Shown here piece after piece: positions 36,331-45,999 of a DNA stretch of 64,000 nt. Made by a program: the position numbers and the translations under genes. Positions within the stretch are counted from its first letter, which is position 1. Each line of letters begins with the position of its first letter. The notes under the pieces are model-generated. The model did not search any database, was not told the origin of the DNA, and saw only the letters and a program-made list of their open reading frames with translations. The DNA lies in NCBI GenBank assembly GCA_035328465.1, contig DAOLIQ010000007.1, forward strand, positions 1-64,000. The letters run 5' to 3'. This DNA is from JADJEI01 sp035328465. Its GTDB lineage: Bacteria; Bacteroidota; Ignavibacteria; Ignavibacteriales; Ignavibacteriaceae.

Positions 36331-37218
36331 ATGGTTAAATACGTACTAATTACGCCGGCAAAAAACGAAGAGGCGTATATTCAAAAAACTATTGAATCAA
36401 TAATTAATCAAACGATCAAGCCAATAAAATGGGTGATTGTCAGCGATGGTTCAACAGATAGAACCGATGAGATTGTTGAAAGTTATATTCAAAAACATCC
36501 ATTTATTCAACTGATAAAGAAGCAGGCAGATGCAACTCGAAATTTTGGGGCAAAGGTTTTTGCATTCAGAGCTGGCTTTGAGCAAATGAAAAATCTCGAT
36601 TACGATTTTATAGGAAACCTTGATGGTGATATGGGGTTAGACCCAGATTATTATGAAAAAATATTTAGAAAATTTGAAGAGAACAAATTGCTTGGCATTG
36701 CAGGCGGAGTAAGAATGGATTATCTCGGAGGGAAGTTTATTAAGATTCATAGCTCCCGCAACAGTGTCGCTGGTGGATTTCAAATGTTTAGACGTAATTG
36801 TTTCGAAAAAATCGGAGGTTACATTCCAATTAGATATGGAGGGATTGATGCAGCGGCAGAGATAATGGCAAGGATGTATGGATGGCAGGTTCATTCCTTC
36901 GAAGATATTACTGCTTATCATTACAAACCGACAGGTAGTGCGCGAACTAATATTATAAAAGGGAAATTTCAAGCAGGAGTAAAATATTATTTACTCGGTT
37001 ACTATCCCCCCTTCCCTATTATTCGATTTGCGATGAGAATTTATCAGCGCCCATATGTAATTGGAAGCCTTGTTTCAATTATTGGTTTTCTCTGGGCTTC
37101 GATAAGGAATTACGAGCGCCCCGTATCAATCGAATTTGTTGAACATATTCGAACAGAACAAAAATCAAGACTTAAAAATATTCTTAAAAGCGGGAAGGAT
37201 CCTCTCTTCAAATTTTAA
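36331..37218 (+). CDS. Family 2 glycosyltransferase
   Basis: A 295-residue GT-A glycosyltransferase with VLITPAKNEEAYI at the N-terminus, VSDGSTDRTDEI near residue 37, and the metal-binding GNLDGDMG near residue 92 (DxD). Hydrophobic C-terminal segments near 230-265 suggest membrane contact. It transfers one sugar of the repeat unit. It follows the GT4 gene by 46 bases and precedes the flippase gene by 21. Confidence 0.9.
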   Translation: MVKYVLITPAKNEEAYIQKTIESIINQTIKPIKWVIVSDGSTDRTDEIVESYIQKHPFIQLIKKQADATRNFGAKVFAFRAGFEQMKNLDYDFIGNLDGDMGLDPDYYEKIFRKFEENKLLGIAGGVRMDYLGGKFIKIHSSRNSVAGGFQMFRRNCFEKIGGYIPIRYGGIDAAAEIMARMYGWQVHSFEDITAYHYKPTGSARTNIIKGKFQAGVKYYLLGYYPPFPIIRFAMRIYQRPYVIGSLVSIIGFLWASIRNYERPVSIEFVEHIRTEQKSRLKNILKSGKDPLFKF

Positions 37219-37239
37219 CTCGTTTGAATAATACTATAA

Positions 37240-38703
37240 ATGGATAAAAATTTAAAAAAAAATATTCTGAAAGGGTCAGCCGCTACATCTATTGGTACAG
37301 TAACCGGAATGATATTCCAATTCGTTACAGTGATGATAATGGCTCGATATGTGCCAAAAGACGATTTTGGAATTTATGTACTGGTAATGGTTATTGTTAA
37401 TATGTTCAATCTTCTCGGCGGGTTTGGACTTGAATTAACAATGGTTAAATTTATCGCAAGTGCAATAAAAGAAGAGAACCAAACTGTGCTGACACCAGTA
37501 TTAGTTTTACGTGGAATTGGTTCAATTTTGTTCAGCATAATATTTTTCTTAACAGCAAAATTTGTTCTTCATTTTTTTGATGATCGGCTGAATGAATACT
37601 TATGGTACATCACAATAATTTTTATACTTGCCAATTACCGTGATTTGCTTTACAACCTGATGCAAGGTTTGAACCAATTCAGACAATACTCTTACGTAAA
37701 TGTTTTATCCTCTTTCTTCAGGGTAGTGCTTACACTTGTTTACGTGTTTTTTGGAAAATTGAATGTTGAAAGTCTTTTAATAATCGAGTTACTTTCTACA
37801 CTTCAACCGATGCTTCATCAAATTATCGTTATTCCATTTAAAAACTATCTTAAAAGCGGAAACTGGAGTACATATTTGAAAGTAATCCGATTCAGCCTGC
37901 CGCTTTACATTAATAATTTGGTTGTGTTTTTAAACGGACGATCGAACATCTTTATAATCGGTGCATACTTGAATCCATCAAGTGTCGCAAACTTTGATGT
38001 GGCTAATAAAGTACCGATAGCGCTGAAAAAAATATTTCAATCATTCATTATCGTTTACTTTCCAAATCTTTCGAAATTATTTTCAGCAGGAGATAAACAG
38101 AATGCGATAAAATTAATAGAAAGATCGATGGTAATTTTCTCACTTGCTACCTCCCTTTTAGTACTCTTCGCTTTTTTGTTCCGAAATGAATTGACAAGGA
38201 TTTTATATTCGAGTGCTTATGCAGAAATTTCTCTGGCTTTTGCTTTACTGATTCTCAATTTTCTTTTAAGAGGTTTAGGCGACCTTATGGGATACTCTCT
38301 ATTATCCGCAGGATATCCCGCAGTCTCTCCGCGAATTAATACCATTGCCAGCGTGATAAGCATATCACTAAGCTTGCTATTTATTCCGTTGTACGGCTAC
38401 ATGGGAGCAGTTTATGCTCTTCTTTGTATGAATATAATTTCATCACAGCTTTTTTATTTTTATCTAAAAAAATATGATATAAATCCTGATATCAAAACAT
38501 TGATAAAACTTGCTGCTATTCTACTAGCGGCACTATTATCATTTTTATATAGCGGTGAATTTTCGATAGTGTACTCTTCTATAATATTTATAAGCTGTCT
38601 TGTCATTAGTTGGTTTGCAATCAAAGATCTAAGAGATGCAGCGAAATATTTATCGGGTAAAATAATGAGCATCACCTGGCGAAAATATCGGGAGGTAAAA
38701 TAA
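37240..38703 (+). CDS. Wzx-like polysaccharide flippase
   Basis: A 487-residue protein with about 12 to 14 membrane helices, of the MOP superfamily. It opens ILKGSAATSIGTVTGMIFQF, typical of Wzx, and has conserved charged residues in the first helices (MARYVPKDDFGIY). It moves the completed undecaprenyl-linked repeat unit across the inner membrane. It sits in the middle of the glycosyltransferase run, three bases before the next GT4 gene. With the Wzc-like kinase and the ligase/polymerase-like protein it indicates a Wzx/Wzy-dependent route. Confidence 0.92.
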   Translation: MDKNLKKNILKGSAATSIGTVTGMIFQFVTVMIMARYVPKDDFGIYVLVMVIVNMFNLLGGFGLELTMVKFIASAIKEENQTVLTPVLVLRGIGSILFSIIFFLTAKFVLHFFDDRLNEYLWYITIIFILANYRDLLYNLMQGLNQFRQYSYVNVLSSFFRVVLTLVYVFFGKLNVESLLIIELLSTLQPMLHQIIVIPFKNYLKSGNWSTYLKVIRFSLPLYINNLVVFLNGRSNIFIIGAYLNPSSVANFDVANKVPIALKKIFQSFIIVYFPNLSKLFSAGDKQNAIKLIERSMVIFSLATSLLVLFAFLFRNELTRILYSSAYAEISLAFALLILNFLLRGLGDLMGYSLLSAGYPAVSPRINTIASVISISLSLLFIPLYGYMGAVYALLCMNIISSQLFYFYLKKYDINPDIKTLIKLAAILLAALLSFLYSGEFSIVYSSIIFISCLVISWFAIKDLRDAAKYLSGKIMSITWRKYREVK

Positions 38704-38706
38704 ACT

Positions 38707-39834
38707 ATGAAAGTTGTGATGGTTGACTCGTTAATTGGTAATGCATATTCAACTTGTCTGTCTGAATACCTTCAGAAAAGTGGAGTTGATCTTCATTTAA
38801 TAGTTCCTGAAAATAGAAAATTTTCTAAGACGGAAAAATTTAAGATTTTATTTCTTTCACCATCGAAAGCTGCAGGACATAATAAGTTTTCTAAAATGTT
38901 TGGTTTTATTAAATATCTTTTCCTTTTATATAAATATATAAAAACCTCAAATTGTGATATAGTTCATTATCAATTTTTTAGAAGGAAAGAGGAAGTTCTG
39001 TTTTTCAAATTCTTAAAGTGGAAGGGAATAAAATTAATTATCACAGCTCACAATGTTTTACCGCATGAGAATAAGAAGGTTGATTATTTCCTAAAGTCTA
39101 TCGTTTATAATAATGCAAATGCAATTATCGTCCACTCGGATTATATCAAGAAAAAATTAGTCGAAAATTTTTCAATTGATTCTTCTAAAATAAATATCAT
39201 TCCACATGGTAATTTTGATTACTATCTGCCGAACCATGAAATTACAAGAGAGCAATCTAGAGCAAGTCTCTCTCTCGAAAATACAGATAATATATTACTA
39301 TTCTTTGGGTTTATTAGACCTTACAAAGGCGTTGACCTGCTTTTAAAAGCATTTGAAAGAGCAGCAGAAAAAGATGCTAAATTAAAACTTATTATTGCCG
39401 GAAGCGTATTGGAAGGAAGAAAATCTTTACTAAAAGAAATTGAAGATCAAAAATTCAAAGACAGGATATTTCCTATTCTTACTTACATCCCGAATGAGGA
39501 AGTAGTTAATTATTTCAAGGCTGCCGATCTTGTTGTACTGCCTTATAAAGATATTGACCATAGTGGGATCATTCACCTTGCCTATTCGTTTGGCAAGGCA
39601 GTCTTAGGAACGAATGTTGGCGATTTTAATGAGGTAATCGTGGATGGAAAAAGCGGTAGAGTTTTAAAATTAAACAATGCCTCTGATTTAGCTGAAACGA
39701 TTACTGAAATGTTTAAAGACAAAAGTATGTTAAATGAAATGGGAAGATATGCCAAGCACTTAAGTGAAACTAAATATTCGTGGCAAGACATTGCAAAACA
39801 AACCATACAAATCTATAGCAGTGTAATTAGATGA
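38707..39834 (+). CDS. Family 4 glycosyltransferase
   Basis: A 375-residue GT-B enzyme. VHYQFFRRKEE lies in the acceptor domain, HNVLPHENKKVD near residue 115, and the donor domain has FGFIRPYKGVDLLLKAF (about 198-214) and LPYKDIDHSGIIHLAYSFGK (about 278-297). It has an AT-rich codon use like its neighbours. It would add another sugar of the repeat unit. It starts three bases after the flippase stop, so translation is likely coupled. Confidence 0.9.
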   Translation: MKVVMVDSLIGNAYSTCLSEYLQKSGVDLHLIVPENRKFSKTEKFKILFLSPSKAAGHNKFSKMFGFIKYLFLLYKYIKTSNCDIVHYQFFRRKEEVLFFKFLKWKGIKLIITAHNVLPHENKKVDYFLKSIVYNNANAIIVHSDYIKKKLVENFSIDSSKINIIPHGNFDYYLPNHEITREQSRASLSLENTDNILLFFGFIRPYKGVDLLLKAFERAAEKDAKLKLIIAGSVLEGRKSLLKEIEDQKFKDRIFPILTYIPNEEVVNYFKAADLVVLPYKDIDHSGIIHLAYSFGKAVLGTNVGDFNEVIVDGKSGRVLKLNNASDLAETITEMFKDKSMLNEMGRYAKHLSETKYSWQDIAKQTIQIYSSVIR

Positions 39835-39868
39835 TAATAAATAATAATATTTTAGAAGTACATTAAAG

Positions 39869-40768
39869 ATGCTCTGTTCTATTTGTATCGCAACATACAA
39901 GCGAGCTGCGCTGTTGAAGATCTTACTTGATAGCCTGCTTGGTCAAGAATTAGATGAAGAAATTTATCTGGAAATTATTATTGTTGATAATGATCCGGAA
40001 GGAAGTGGAAAACCTGTTTTTGAAAAATACACCAATACAGACAGAATTTCATTTCACTATTATACACAACCAATAAAAAACATTAGCATCACCCGGAACT
40101 TAGCGGTAGAAAAAGCTTCAGGCAAATTTATCCTCTTTATTGATGATGATGAATACGCTTGTTCAAATTGGGTAATGCTGCTGCTTAAGACACAAAAGCA
40201 ATACAGCGCTGATGGAGTTTTTGGAGCGGTTCGTTCTCATTTTAATCCCAATACCCCTAAATGGATAACAACGCATCAAGTATTCAACCGCATAACACCT
40301 CCGACCGGTACAGAAGCTCAATATAAACGCACCGGCAATTGTTTGATTAGAGCATCGCTTATAAAAAATTCTCCAAATCCGTTTTCGATCGAGTACGGAC
40401 TAACCGGTGGTGAAGACACACATTTATTTGCAAGGTTAAGAATTATTGGGGCAAGATTCATCAACTGCAAAGAAGCCTGGGTCTCAGAATATGTTCCGCC
40501 GGAAAGAGCAAATACTATTTATTTATTCAAGCGAACATTACGAACTGGGAATAATTTTACAAGAAGAATTCTTGAAAATCATTCGAACAATACCCCATCG
40601 AAAAGGCTCTACATTATTTTTGTTTCAACGATTTCCTTATTTGCCAGTATTTTATTGTCAATGATTTTTGTTTTTAGCAGTTCTAAAAGATTATATTGGA
40701 ATACGAAAATATCATCGAATATTGGGCATCTTCTGGCAGCATTAAAAATTTTCGTTAAAGGATATTAA
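39869..40768 (+). CDS. Family 2 glycosyltransferase
   Basis: A 299-residue GT-A enzyme with SICIATYKRAALL at the N-terminus, IIVDNDPEGSGK near residue 36, the metal site LFIDDDEYA near 89, and GGEDTHLFARL near 175 (the ED catalytic-base region). A C-terminal hydrophobic helix near 250-270 anchors it. It is the fourth glycosyltransferase of the cluster, so with the initiating transferase a repeat unit of about five sugars is possible, if each acts once. Confidence 0.9.
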   Translation: MLCSICIATYKRAALLKILLDSLLGQELDEEIYLEIIIVDNDPEGSGKPVFEKYTNTDRISFHYYTQPIKNISITRNLAVEKASGKFILFIDDDEYACSNWVMLLLKTQKQYSADGVFGAVRSHFNPNTPKWITTHQVFNRITPPTGTEAQYKRTGNCLIRASLIKNSPNPFSIEYGLTGGEDTHLFARLRIIGARFINCKEAWVSEYVPPERANTIYLFKRTLRTGNNFTRRILENHSNNTPSKRLYIIFVSTISLFASILLSMIFVFSSSKRLYWNTKISSNIGHLLAALKIFVKGY

Positions 40769-40794
40769 AAACTTATTCACCTAATTTTATAAAT

Positions 40795-41553
40795 ATGAAT
40801 TACTTGATTGTTGTAAATGCCGATGATTTTGGAATGTCTTCAGGAGTAAATGGAGCAATCCTGAGATCATTTGAACTAGGTTATATTTCTACCACAACTA
40901 TTATGTGTAATATGCCAGGATTTGAAGAGGCTTGCCAAATTGCTCACGATAAAAAATTAACGGACCGAATTGGAATTCATTTCAATCTTACCGAAGGATA
41001 TCCACTAAGTGAAAAAATAAAAAGATTAAGTAAATTTTGCGATCAAGATGGAAGAATGTTCAAATCCTTTAAAGGTCATTTATTTAGTGCGTCGGAACGG
41101 GAAGCCGTATATGAAGAACTTGAAATGCAATTGAAAAAATTAAAAAGCTTTGGAATAACTCCAACGCACGCCGATTCTCATCATCATTCACACCATTTTA
41201 TAGGCACTCAATCAATTGTAATTAAACTTGCAACTGCAAATCAAATTCCAGCCGTTAGATTGAGATTCAATTTTGGCAGGCTTTCTCCTCAACGAAAACT
41301 TTATTCCAAACTTTTTAATATGCGTTTAGAGTTAGCCGGACTTGCTAAGACAAAATACTTTTGTGAAATTAGAAGCGTGAATAAATCTCTTTTTGAAAAA
41401 AATAAACCCGTTGAAGTAATGGTTCATCCTTATCCCGGTGAAGATGGCGGAATTGTAAATTATAATGCTGGCAAACCTCTCCCCCCAATTATAGAGAAAT
41501 ATTTACCTAAGACAGAATTTGTTACTTATGACTTTTTGAATAAAAATGTATAA
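40795..41553 (+). CDS. YdjC/ChbG-family carbohydrate deacetylase
   Basis: A 252-residue metal-dependent deacetylase. VNADDFGMSSGVN is at the N-terminus (metal Asp), GIHFNLTEGYPLS near residue 60, and PTHADSHHHSHHF near 122 supplies the metal histidines. Characterised relatives remove acetyl from N-acetylated sugars. It is the second deacetylase family in the locus besides the NodB-like protein. It overlaps the next gene by eight bases. Confidence 0.88.
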   Translation: MNYLIVVNADDFGMSSGVNGAILRSFELGYISTTTIMCNMPGFEEACQIAHDKKLTDRIGIHFNLTEGYPLSEKIKRLSKFCDQDGRMFKSFKGHLFSASEREAVYEELEMQLKKLKSFGITPTHADSHHHSHHFIGTQSIVIKLATANQIPAVRLRFNFGRLSPQRKLYSKLFNMRLELAGLAKTKYFCEIRSVNKSLFEKNKPVEVMVHPYPGEDGGIVNYNAGKPLPPIIEKYLPKTEFVTYDFLNKNV

Positions 41554-42826
41554 AGAATCTTATGAAATAAAATCTAATTACGCGAAAATTGCCAATGCAG
41601 CATTTCTGTTAACTCTATTCTTTGCTTTTTTTGGCACTGCACTCCCCTTTCGACCTGAGATTGAGAATGTAGAGGACATAGGAACTTCGAACATAGTAAA
41701 CCAAATATCTTTTTCCCTAATTTTTATATTATCAGTAATTTCATTAACACCAAATAAAGAAAAGTTATATTCCCTAATTCTTCGGGAAAAATTTTTAACT
41801 CTGTTCTTACTTTGGTGTGCAATATCCTTAATTTGGTCCGAATTCAGTTTTGTTGCCGCTAAAAGATTGTTCCAGATTTTTTCTGTTGTTCTTGCGGGTT
41901 ATTCATTCTTACTCCACGATTTTAGCCAAAGCGATCTGTTAAAAAATATTAAGATAATTATGTACCCTTACTTGGTATTTTCACTAGTATCTTGTTTGGT
42001 AATTCCGGGAGCTCTTGACCCGAACTTTCATACTTGGAGAGGTTTAGCTACTGATAAAAATAATCTCGGTCAAATAGGGTTAGCCTGTTTTGTTTTTTCC
42101 TATATGATTTATCAAACTGAAGAAAATTTCTATTCCCGAATGACTGCAATTATTATGTCAGTAATTAGTGTATTACTCCTGATTGGCTCGATGAGTTCAA
42201 CATCAATTATTATTTTCATAGTCATTTTATCCTTTGCTGGCATTTTCTTTATAAGCAAATTTTTTCAAGAAATAGGTTATGCAAAAATCGTTGCTCAATT
42301 ATTTATCCTTACTATTGTGTTGGTTGCAATTTCAGTTTTGACATTGGCTCCCGAAATATTGAATCTCTTTCCAGAATTATTTGGAAAGGACAGCACATTT
42401 TCCGGTAGAACTGATTTATGGACTTACATCGCATTTGAAATTTCAAAACATCCCTGGTTGGGAACGGGCTATCAAAGTTTTTGGCTGGTAGAAAATGTAA
42501 ATATTGAATTGCTTTATAAAGTTTTCGTTTGGCTACCGAATCAGGCTCATAATGGATATCTTGATATCATCAACGAAGTTGGATTCATTGGCTTCATTTT
42601 TTTCCTTTTATTCCTTGTAAATTATTTTTTTAGGATTTCAAAAATTAGCTATGATTTAGGGTGGAAGTGGTTTATGATTATTGCGGTCATTTCTAATTTA
42701 CAAGAGTCTTCTTTCTTCAGACCTGGACGGCTAATGAACTTATTAGTAATCTTGGCGTACCAAGTGCTAATCGTTCTGGACGCTAATGAAAATTCTCAAG
42801 TTAGAACTACCCCCTCAAGATATTGA
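41546..42826 (+). CDS. O-antigen ligase/polymerase-like membrane protein
   Basis: A 426-residue protein with about 10 to 12 membrane helices and the Wzy_C-type periplasmic loop, SGRTDLWTYIAFEISKHPWL near residue 290, then GTGYQSFW and NQAHNGYLDIINEVGFIG near 335. These motifs mark the WaaL/Wzy/ExoQ group, whose members polymerise repeat units or ligate chains to lipid A or protein. Sequence alone does not separate the two roles. It is the last gene of the plus-strand arm. Confidence 0.85.
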   Translation: MYKESYEIKSNYAKIANAAFLLTLFFAFFGTALPFRPEIENVEDIGTSNIVNQISFSLIFILSVISLTPNKEKLYSLILREKFLTLFLLWCAISLIWSEFSFVAAKRLFQIFSVVLAGYSFLLHDFSQSDLLKNIKIIMYPYLVFSLVSCLVIPGALDPNFHTWRGLATDKNNLGQIGLACFVFSYMIYQTEENFYSRMTAIIMSVISVLLLIGSMSSTSIIIFIVILSFAGIFFISKFFQEIGYAKIVAQLFILTIVLVAISVLTLAPEILNLFPELFGKDSTFSGRTDLWTYIAFEISKHPWLGTGYQSFWLVENVNIELLYKVFVWLPNQAHNGYLDIINEVGFIGFIFFLLFLVNYFFRISKISYDLGWKWFMIIAVISNLQESSFFRPGRLMNLLVILAYQVLIVLDANENSQVRTTPSRY

Positions 42827-42828
42827 AA

Positions 42829-42868
42829 TGCCGCCACCATTTTCAATCGGCGACAAATGGCGGCGGCA
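42829..42868. repeat. GC-rich hairpin between convergent genes
   Basis: TGCCGCC and GGCGGCA are perfectly complementary, extended inward by CCATTT/AAATGG, with a 12-base loop. It starts three bases after the ligase stop codon. No T-run follows on either strand, so it is not a classic terminator, though it could still block transcription or protect the mRNA end. It is much richer in GC than the surroundings. Confidence 0.7.
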
Positions 42869-42902
42869 CAGAAGAATATAATCAATAGCTACAATTTGAA
42901 TG

Positions 42903-45500
42903 TTATTTCATGACTATCATCTTTTTTGTGTCTTTAAACTGAGAAACTTGTAACGAATATATATAAACGCCTGAAGCTAAATTATCTGCATTAAAATTTA
43001 TTGTGTGTAAACCTGCATCCAATTCCTCATCAATTAGATTTTCCACAACTTCACCGACGAGATTATAAACTGTTAGTATAACTTCATCTCGTTTAGGCAA
43101 AACAAATTGAATAGTTGTAGTGGGATTGAAGGGATTTGGATAATTCTGTTCAAGCAATATTTCATTTGGCTGAGCTACTTCAACCATTATCTCATCGGAA
43201 TATTCCGTTGTACCTCCATACTCGATTATCTTCAGTCTATAATAATATGTGCCTGCGTCTAAATTAGAATCAGTAAAATTATAATAACCAGGCTCAGTAG
43301 TTGTACCTCGTCCTTGAATAAAACCTAAAGTTTCGTAATTAGAATTAGCTCTTCTCTGAATTTCAAAGCCGTAGTTATTAGTTTCGGATGAAGTCTTCCA
43401 TTTTAACTGCACTTGTGATCCATTCACAGAACCAGAAAATTCGGTGAGTTCGACAGAAAGTGCTTGCCCTGTTCCCCAGATTTCACACTCCCACAAACCT
43501 GCCCAGTTACCGCTTTGATTAGAAGAATGATAATAGACTTTAATAAATCTTGCATTAAGGTCTCCAGTTTCATTCAATGTCCATTCAGCAGGTTCAGAGT
43601 AAACTTGTGATAAGATTCGGTTCCAGTTGATTGAATCGTTTGATACATCTACTGAGTAGTTATAAATTCGTCCGTTGTTCCAGTTGTAAAAGGAGAATTT
43701 TAGAAGTGATAAAGGTTTTGAGAGTCCGAGATCAAACATGATCCATTCCGGCATTGTGTCGCCCGCCCATCTTGAATCCGGATCTCCATCACCTTCTCCA
43801 AATCCATCAATTGTCTTATCAGCAGAATGTTCAGGTTCTGGAGTGACGGATGCATAAACATTCGCTATTTCATATTGAATGATCTCAGAATTCTGATCTT
43901 GCATCGAATAACTTGCTTCATTGCTGCTGCTTGTTATTGTATTCCCGGCAAGATCTTGAACATTAAACACTGAAACGATATAATTTCCAGGCTCGTGAAT
44001 TGATGTATTTAAAATGACTACATTATCATTTAAAGAGGCAGCAAAAACAGAGATGCCGCTGGTGATTTGATAATTAGCTGCATTCTCTGCAGTGTTCGGA
44101 TCTAAAGATTCTGAAAAAGTTATTTTTAAACTCACAGAATCGAGAAGTTCTGCACCCATCACTTTGGGAGGGGTAATATCACCTAAACCCGCACCGTCAA
44201 TTTCATAAGCACCCATATCTGTTCCATTTCCTAATGGTCTCGTAGTACCAAGTATATCAAAATCAAATGGCACACCAATATCCAAACCTGCATCTATGGC
44301 TGGTGAATTTTCATTCAGTCTAAGGTCAAAATTAGATTGATCATTTATGCTGATAAAATCTGGATTAGCTTCTAAACTATTTGGACCATCGCCGCCTGAG
44401 AAATTTGTATTTTGAAGATCATTTGATGGATCGTAATACAAATTATAATCACAACTGCTACCTGATGAAACCTGAAATTGAACAAGAATCAAGTGATAGT
44501 CTGAGCCTGCAGAGTAGAAAATATTATTTTTCACGTTAGTTGGCGCATCTGTACTAACACAGTGATCATTCGCTGTATAGACTGAATTATAAAACACTTT
44601 AGCTGTAAAAGTGCCGGAATTTCTTTTAATTCTTATTGGCGAGTCTGTTGCATTAGGACAATTTCGGTAGAGTACATTATTAAAATAATTATGCACTCCA
44701 TTGCCTTCTTCAACAAATAACATCTGAGTGCCTAAAGTTTTATCGCTTTGCTGAACACAAATGTTGTTTGAATAAGTTACATTATCAACCCAAAAAGTCT
44801 GGCAATTATCGGAATGAAGATCAGTATTTGCTGTCGAATTATTATTTAGTACTATCGTACAATGATCAACAGTGATGTCTGACATATACTGAGCATACAC
44901 GCCATCAGATTGAGATTGGAAAAGATTTTCGTCCGCATCGTCAAAAAAGCAATTCTTAACAACTATATTTTGGTTGTTCGAAACATTGCCATTGCCCTCA
45001 AAAAAGACTCCTGCACGATAGAAGTTTAAGAATCTGCAATTATCTACCGTTATATTTTTCATCCCTCCGGAACTTTCCCCATCCCCGTATATTCCTGCCC
45101 AAGTACAATTTTGAAAAGTAATATTTGAGATAATAATATCAGTAGATAAAGAACCATTGCCGTCAATCTCAATTCCATACGATCGAATTGACTCGCCATC
45201 TATAATTACTTCTCCATTATGCCCGTTATCCCCACCTGCAGTAATGGTAATATTATCTTTGCCTTCCGGCACACTGAAAGTTTCAAAATAGGTTTTTGAT
45301 TGATTTCCACCAGAGATGAAAATCACATCACCAGGCTGAATTTGATTCCAATTTATTGAACTAAAATTTTGCCAGGCATTTGCCCAACTTGATCCATCGT
45401 TACTTCCACTGGCAGAATTATCTATATAGTGATTTGCGCCGAAAAGTAACCCGGAAAAGAAAAGTAGTGAAACTAACAAAAAGTTTTTTTGTTGTAACAT
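42903..45500 (-). CDS. Secreted beta-helix protein with discoidin-like and T9SS domains
   Basis: An 865-residue protein. It has a signal peptide, then a right-handed parallel beta-helix (about 30-430) with repeated ITVDNCRFLN, IVVKNCFFDD and ITVDHCTIVL-type turns. An Ig-like region (about 445-535) begins TPPKVMGAELLDS. A discoidin (F5/8 type C)-like domain (about 545-680) has DPDSRWAGDTMPEWIMFDLG. An Ig-like part is followed by a type A sorting domain with LEQNYPNPFNPTTTIQF. The beta-helix suggests polysaccharide binding or cleavage, for example a lyase, but no catalytic residues can be assigned. AAGGAG precedes the ATG. It borders the polysaccharide locus. Confidence 0.88.
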   Translation of the reverse strand: MLQQKNFLLVSLLFFSGLLFGANHYIDNSASGSNDGSSWANAWQNFSSINWNQIQPGDVIFISGGNQSKTYFETFSVPEGKDNITITAGGDNGHNGEVIIDGESIRSYGIEIDGNGSLSTDIIISNITFQNCTWAGIYGDGESSGGMKNITVDNCRFLNFYRAGVFFEGNGNVSNNQNIVVKNCFFDDADENLFQSQSDGVYAQYMSDITVDHCTIVLNNNSTANTDLHSDNCQTFWVDNVTYSNNICVQQSDKTLGTQMLFVEEGNGVHNYFNNVLYRNCPNATDSPIRIKRNSGTFTAKVFYNSVYTANDHCVSTDAPTNVKNNIFYSAGSDYHLILVQFQVSSGSSCDYNLYYDPSNDLQNTNFSGGDGPNSLEANPDFISINDQSNFDLRLNENSPAIDAGLDIGVPFDFDILGTTRPLGNGTDMGAYEIDGAGLGDITPPKVMGAELLDSVSLKITFSESLDPNTAENAANYQITSGISVFAASLNDNVVILNTSIHEPGNYIVSVFNVQDLAGNTITSSSNEASYSMQDQNSEIIQYEIANVYASVTPEPEHSADKTIDGFGEGDGDPDSRWAGDTMPEWIMFDLGLSKPLSLLKFSFYNWNNGRIYNYSVDVSNDSINWNRILSQVYSEPAEWTLNETGDLNARFIKVYYHSSNQSGNWAGLWECEIWGTGQALSVELTEFSGSVNGSQVQLKWKTSSETNNYGFEIQRRANSNYETLGFIQGRGTTTEPGYYNFTDSNLDAGTYYYRLKIIEYGGTTEYSDEIMVEVAQPNEILLEQNYPNPFNPTTTIQFVLPKRDEVILTVYNLVGEVVENLIDEELDAGLHTINFNADNLASGVYIYSLQVSQFKDTKKMIVMK

Positions 45501-45999
45501 ATTTAGTACTCCTTAATTTTATGACATAGATTAAGTATTAAATGAGGTGTGTTTTGAGACAAAGAAATAATGCTTTTATCATTTGGGTCAGAAATGATTC
45601 TACAATGAACAGGTTTAATAATTTTTTTATTTGTAAAAAAATTTAAAAATTTTGAAGAATGATTGTTGAAAAAGGAAGAATATGATTTTTCCGATGTTCG
45701 AAAAAATGGATTGAAATTTGGATAATATTCTAAAATAGCAGCTATTTTCATTGAATATGTATTGATTACTTCTCAATGATAATCAACAATAATGCTATTC
45801 TGGAAAGTACGTTTTTTGAAAAATCTATAATGATTTTTTACAGAACAGTATTTTTTTCAGGTAAATATTACCTAGAAGGTCTAATCTGGTGGGCGTCTTT
45901 CAGTTCGATTTTTTATTAAAGCCTTCGAACATTATTCAAATAGAATGTTTAGTGGGTTGAAAAAAAATATTTTAAGCTTATTCCAAAGTTCAATAAAAG
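45501..45999. other. Intergenic region with the promoter of the beta-helix gene
   Basis: About 500 AT-rich bases between the beta-helix gene and the indolepyruvate oxidoreductase pair, both on the minus strand. An 82-codon minus-strand frame at 45503-45751 overlaps the ribosome-binding site of the beta-helix gene and looks like chance. I see no strong hairpin or RNA gene. Confidence 0.4.

Noticed and set aside
45503..45751. 82-codon minus-strand frame upstream of the beta-helix gene
   Set aside because: It covers the ribosome-binding site and leader of the next gene, has no ribosome-binding site of its own and has a random, AT-driven composition (runs of Phe, Asn, Lys).
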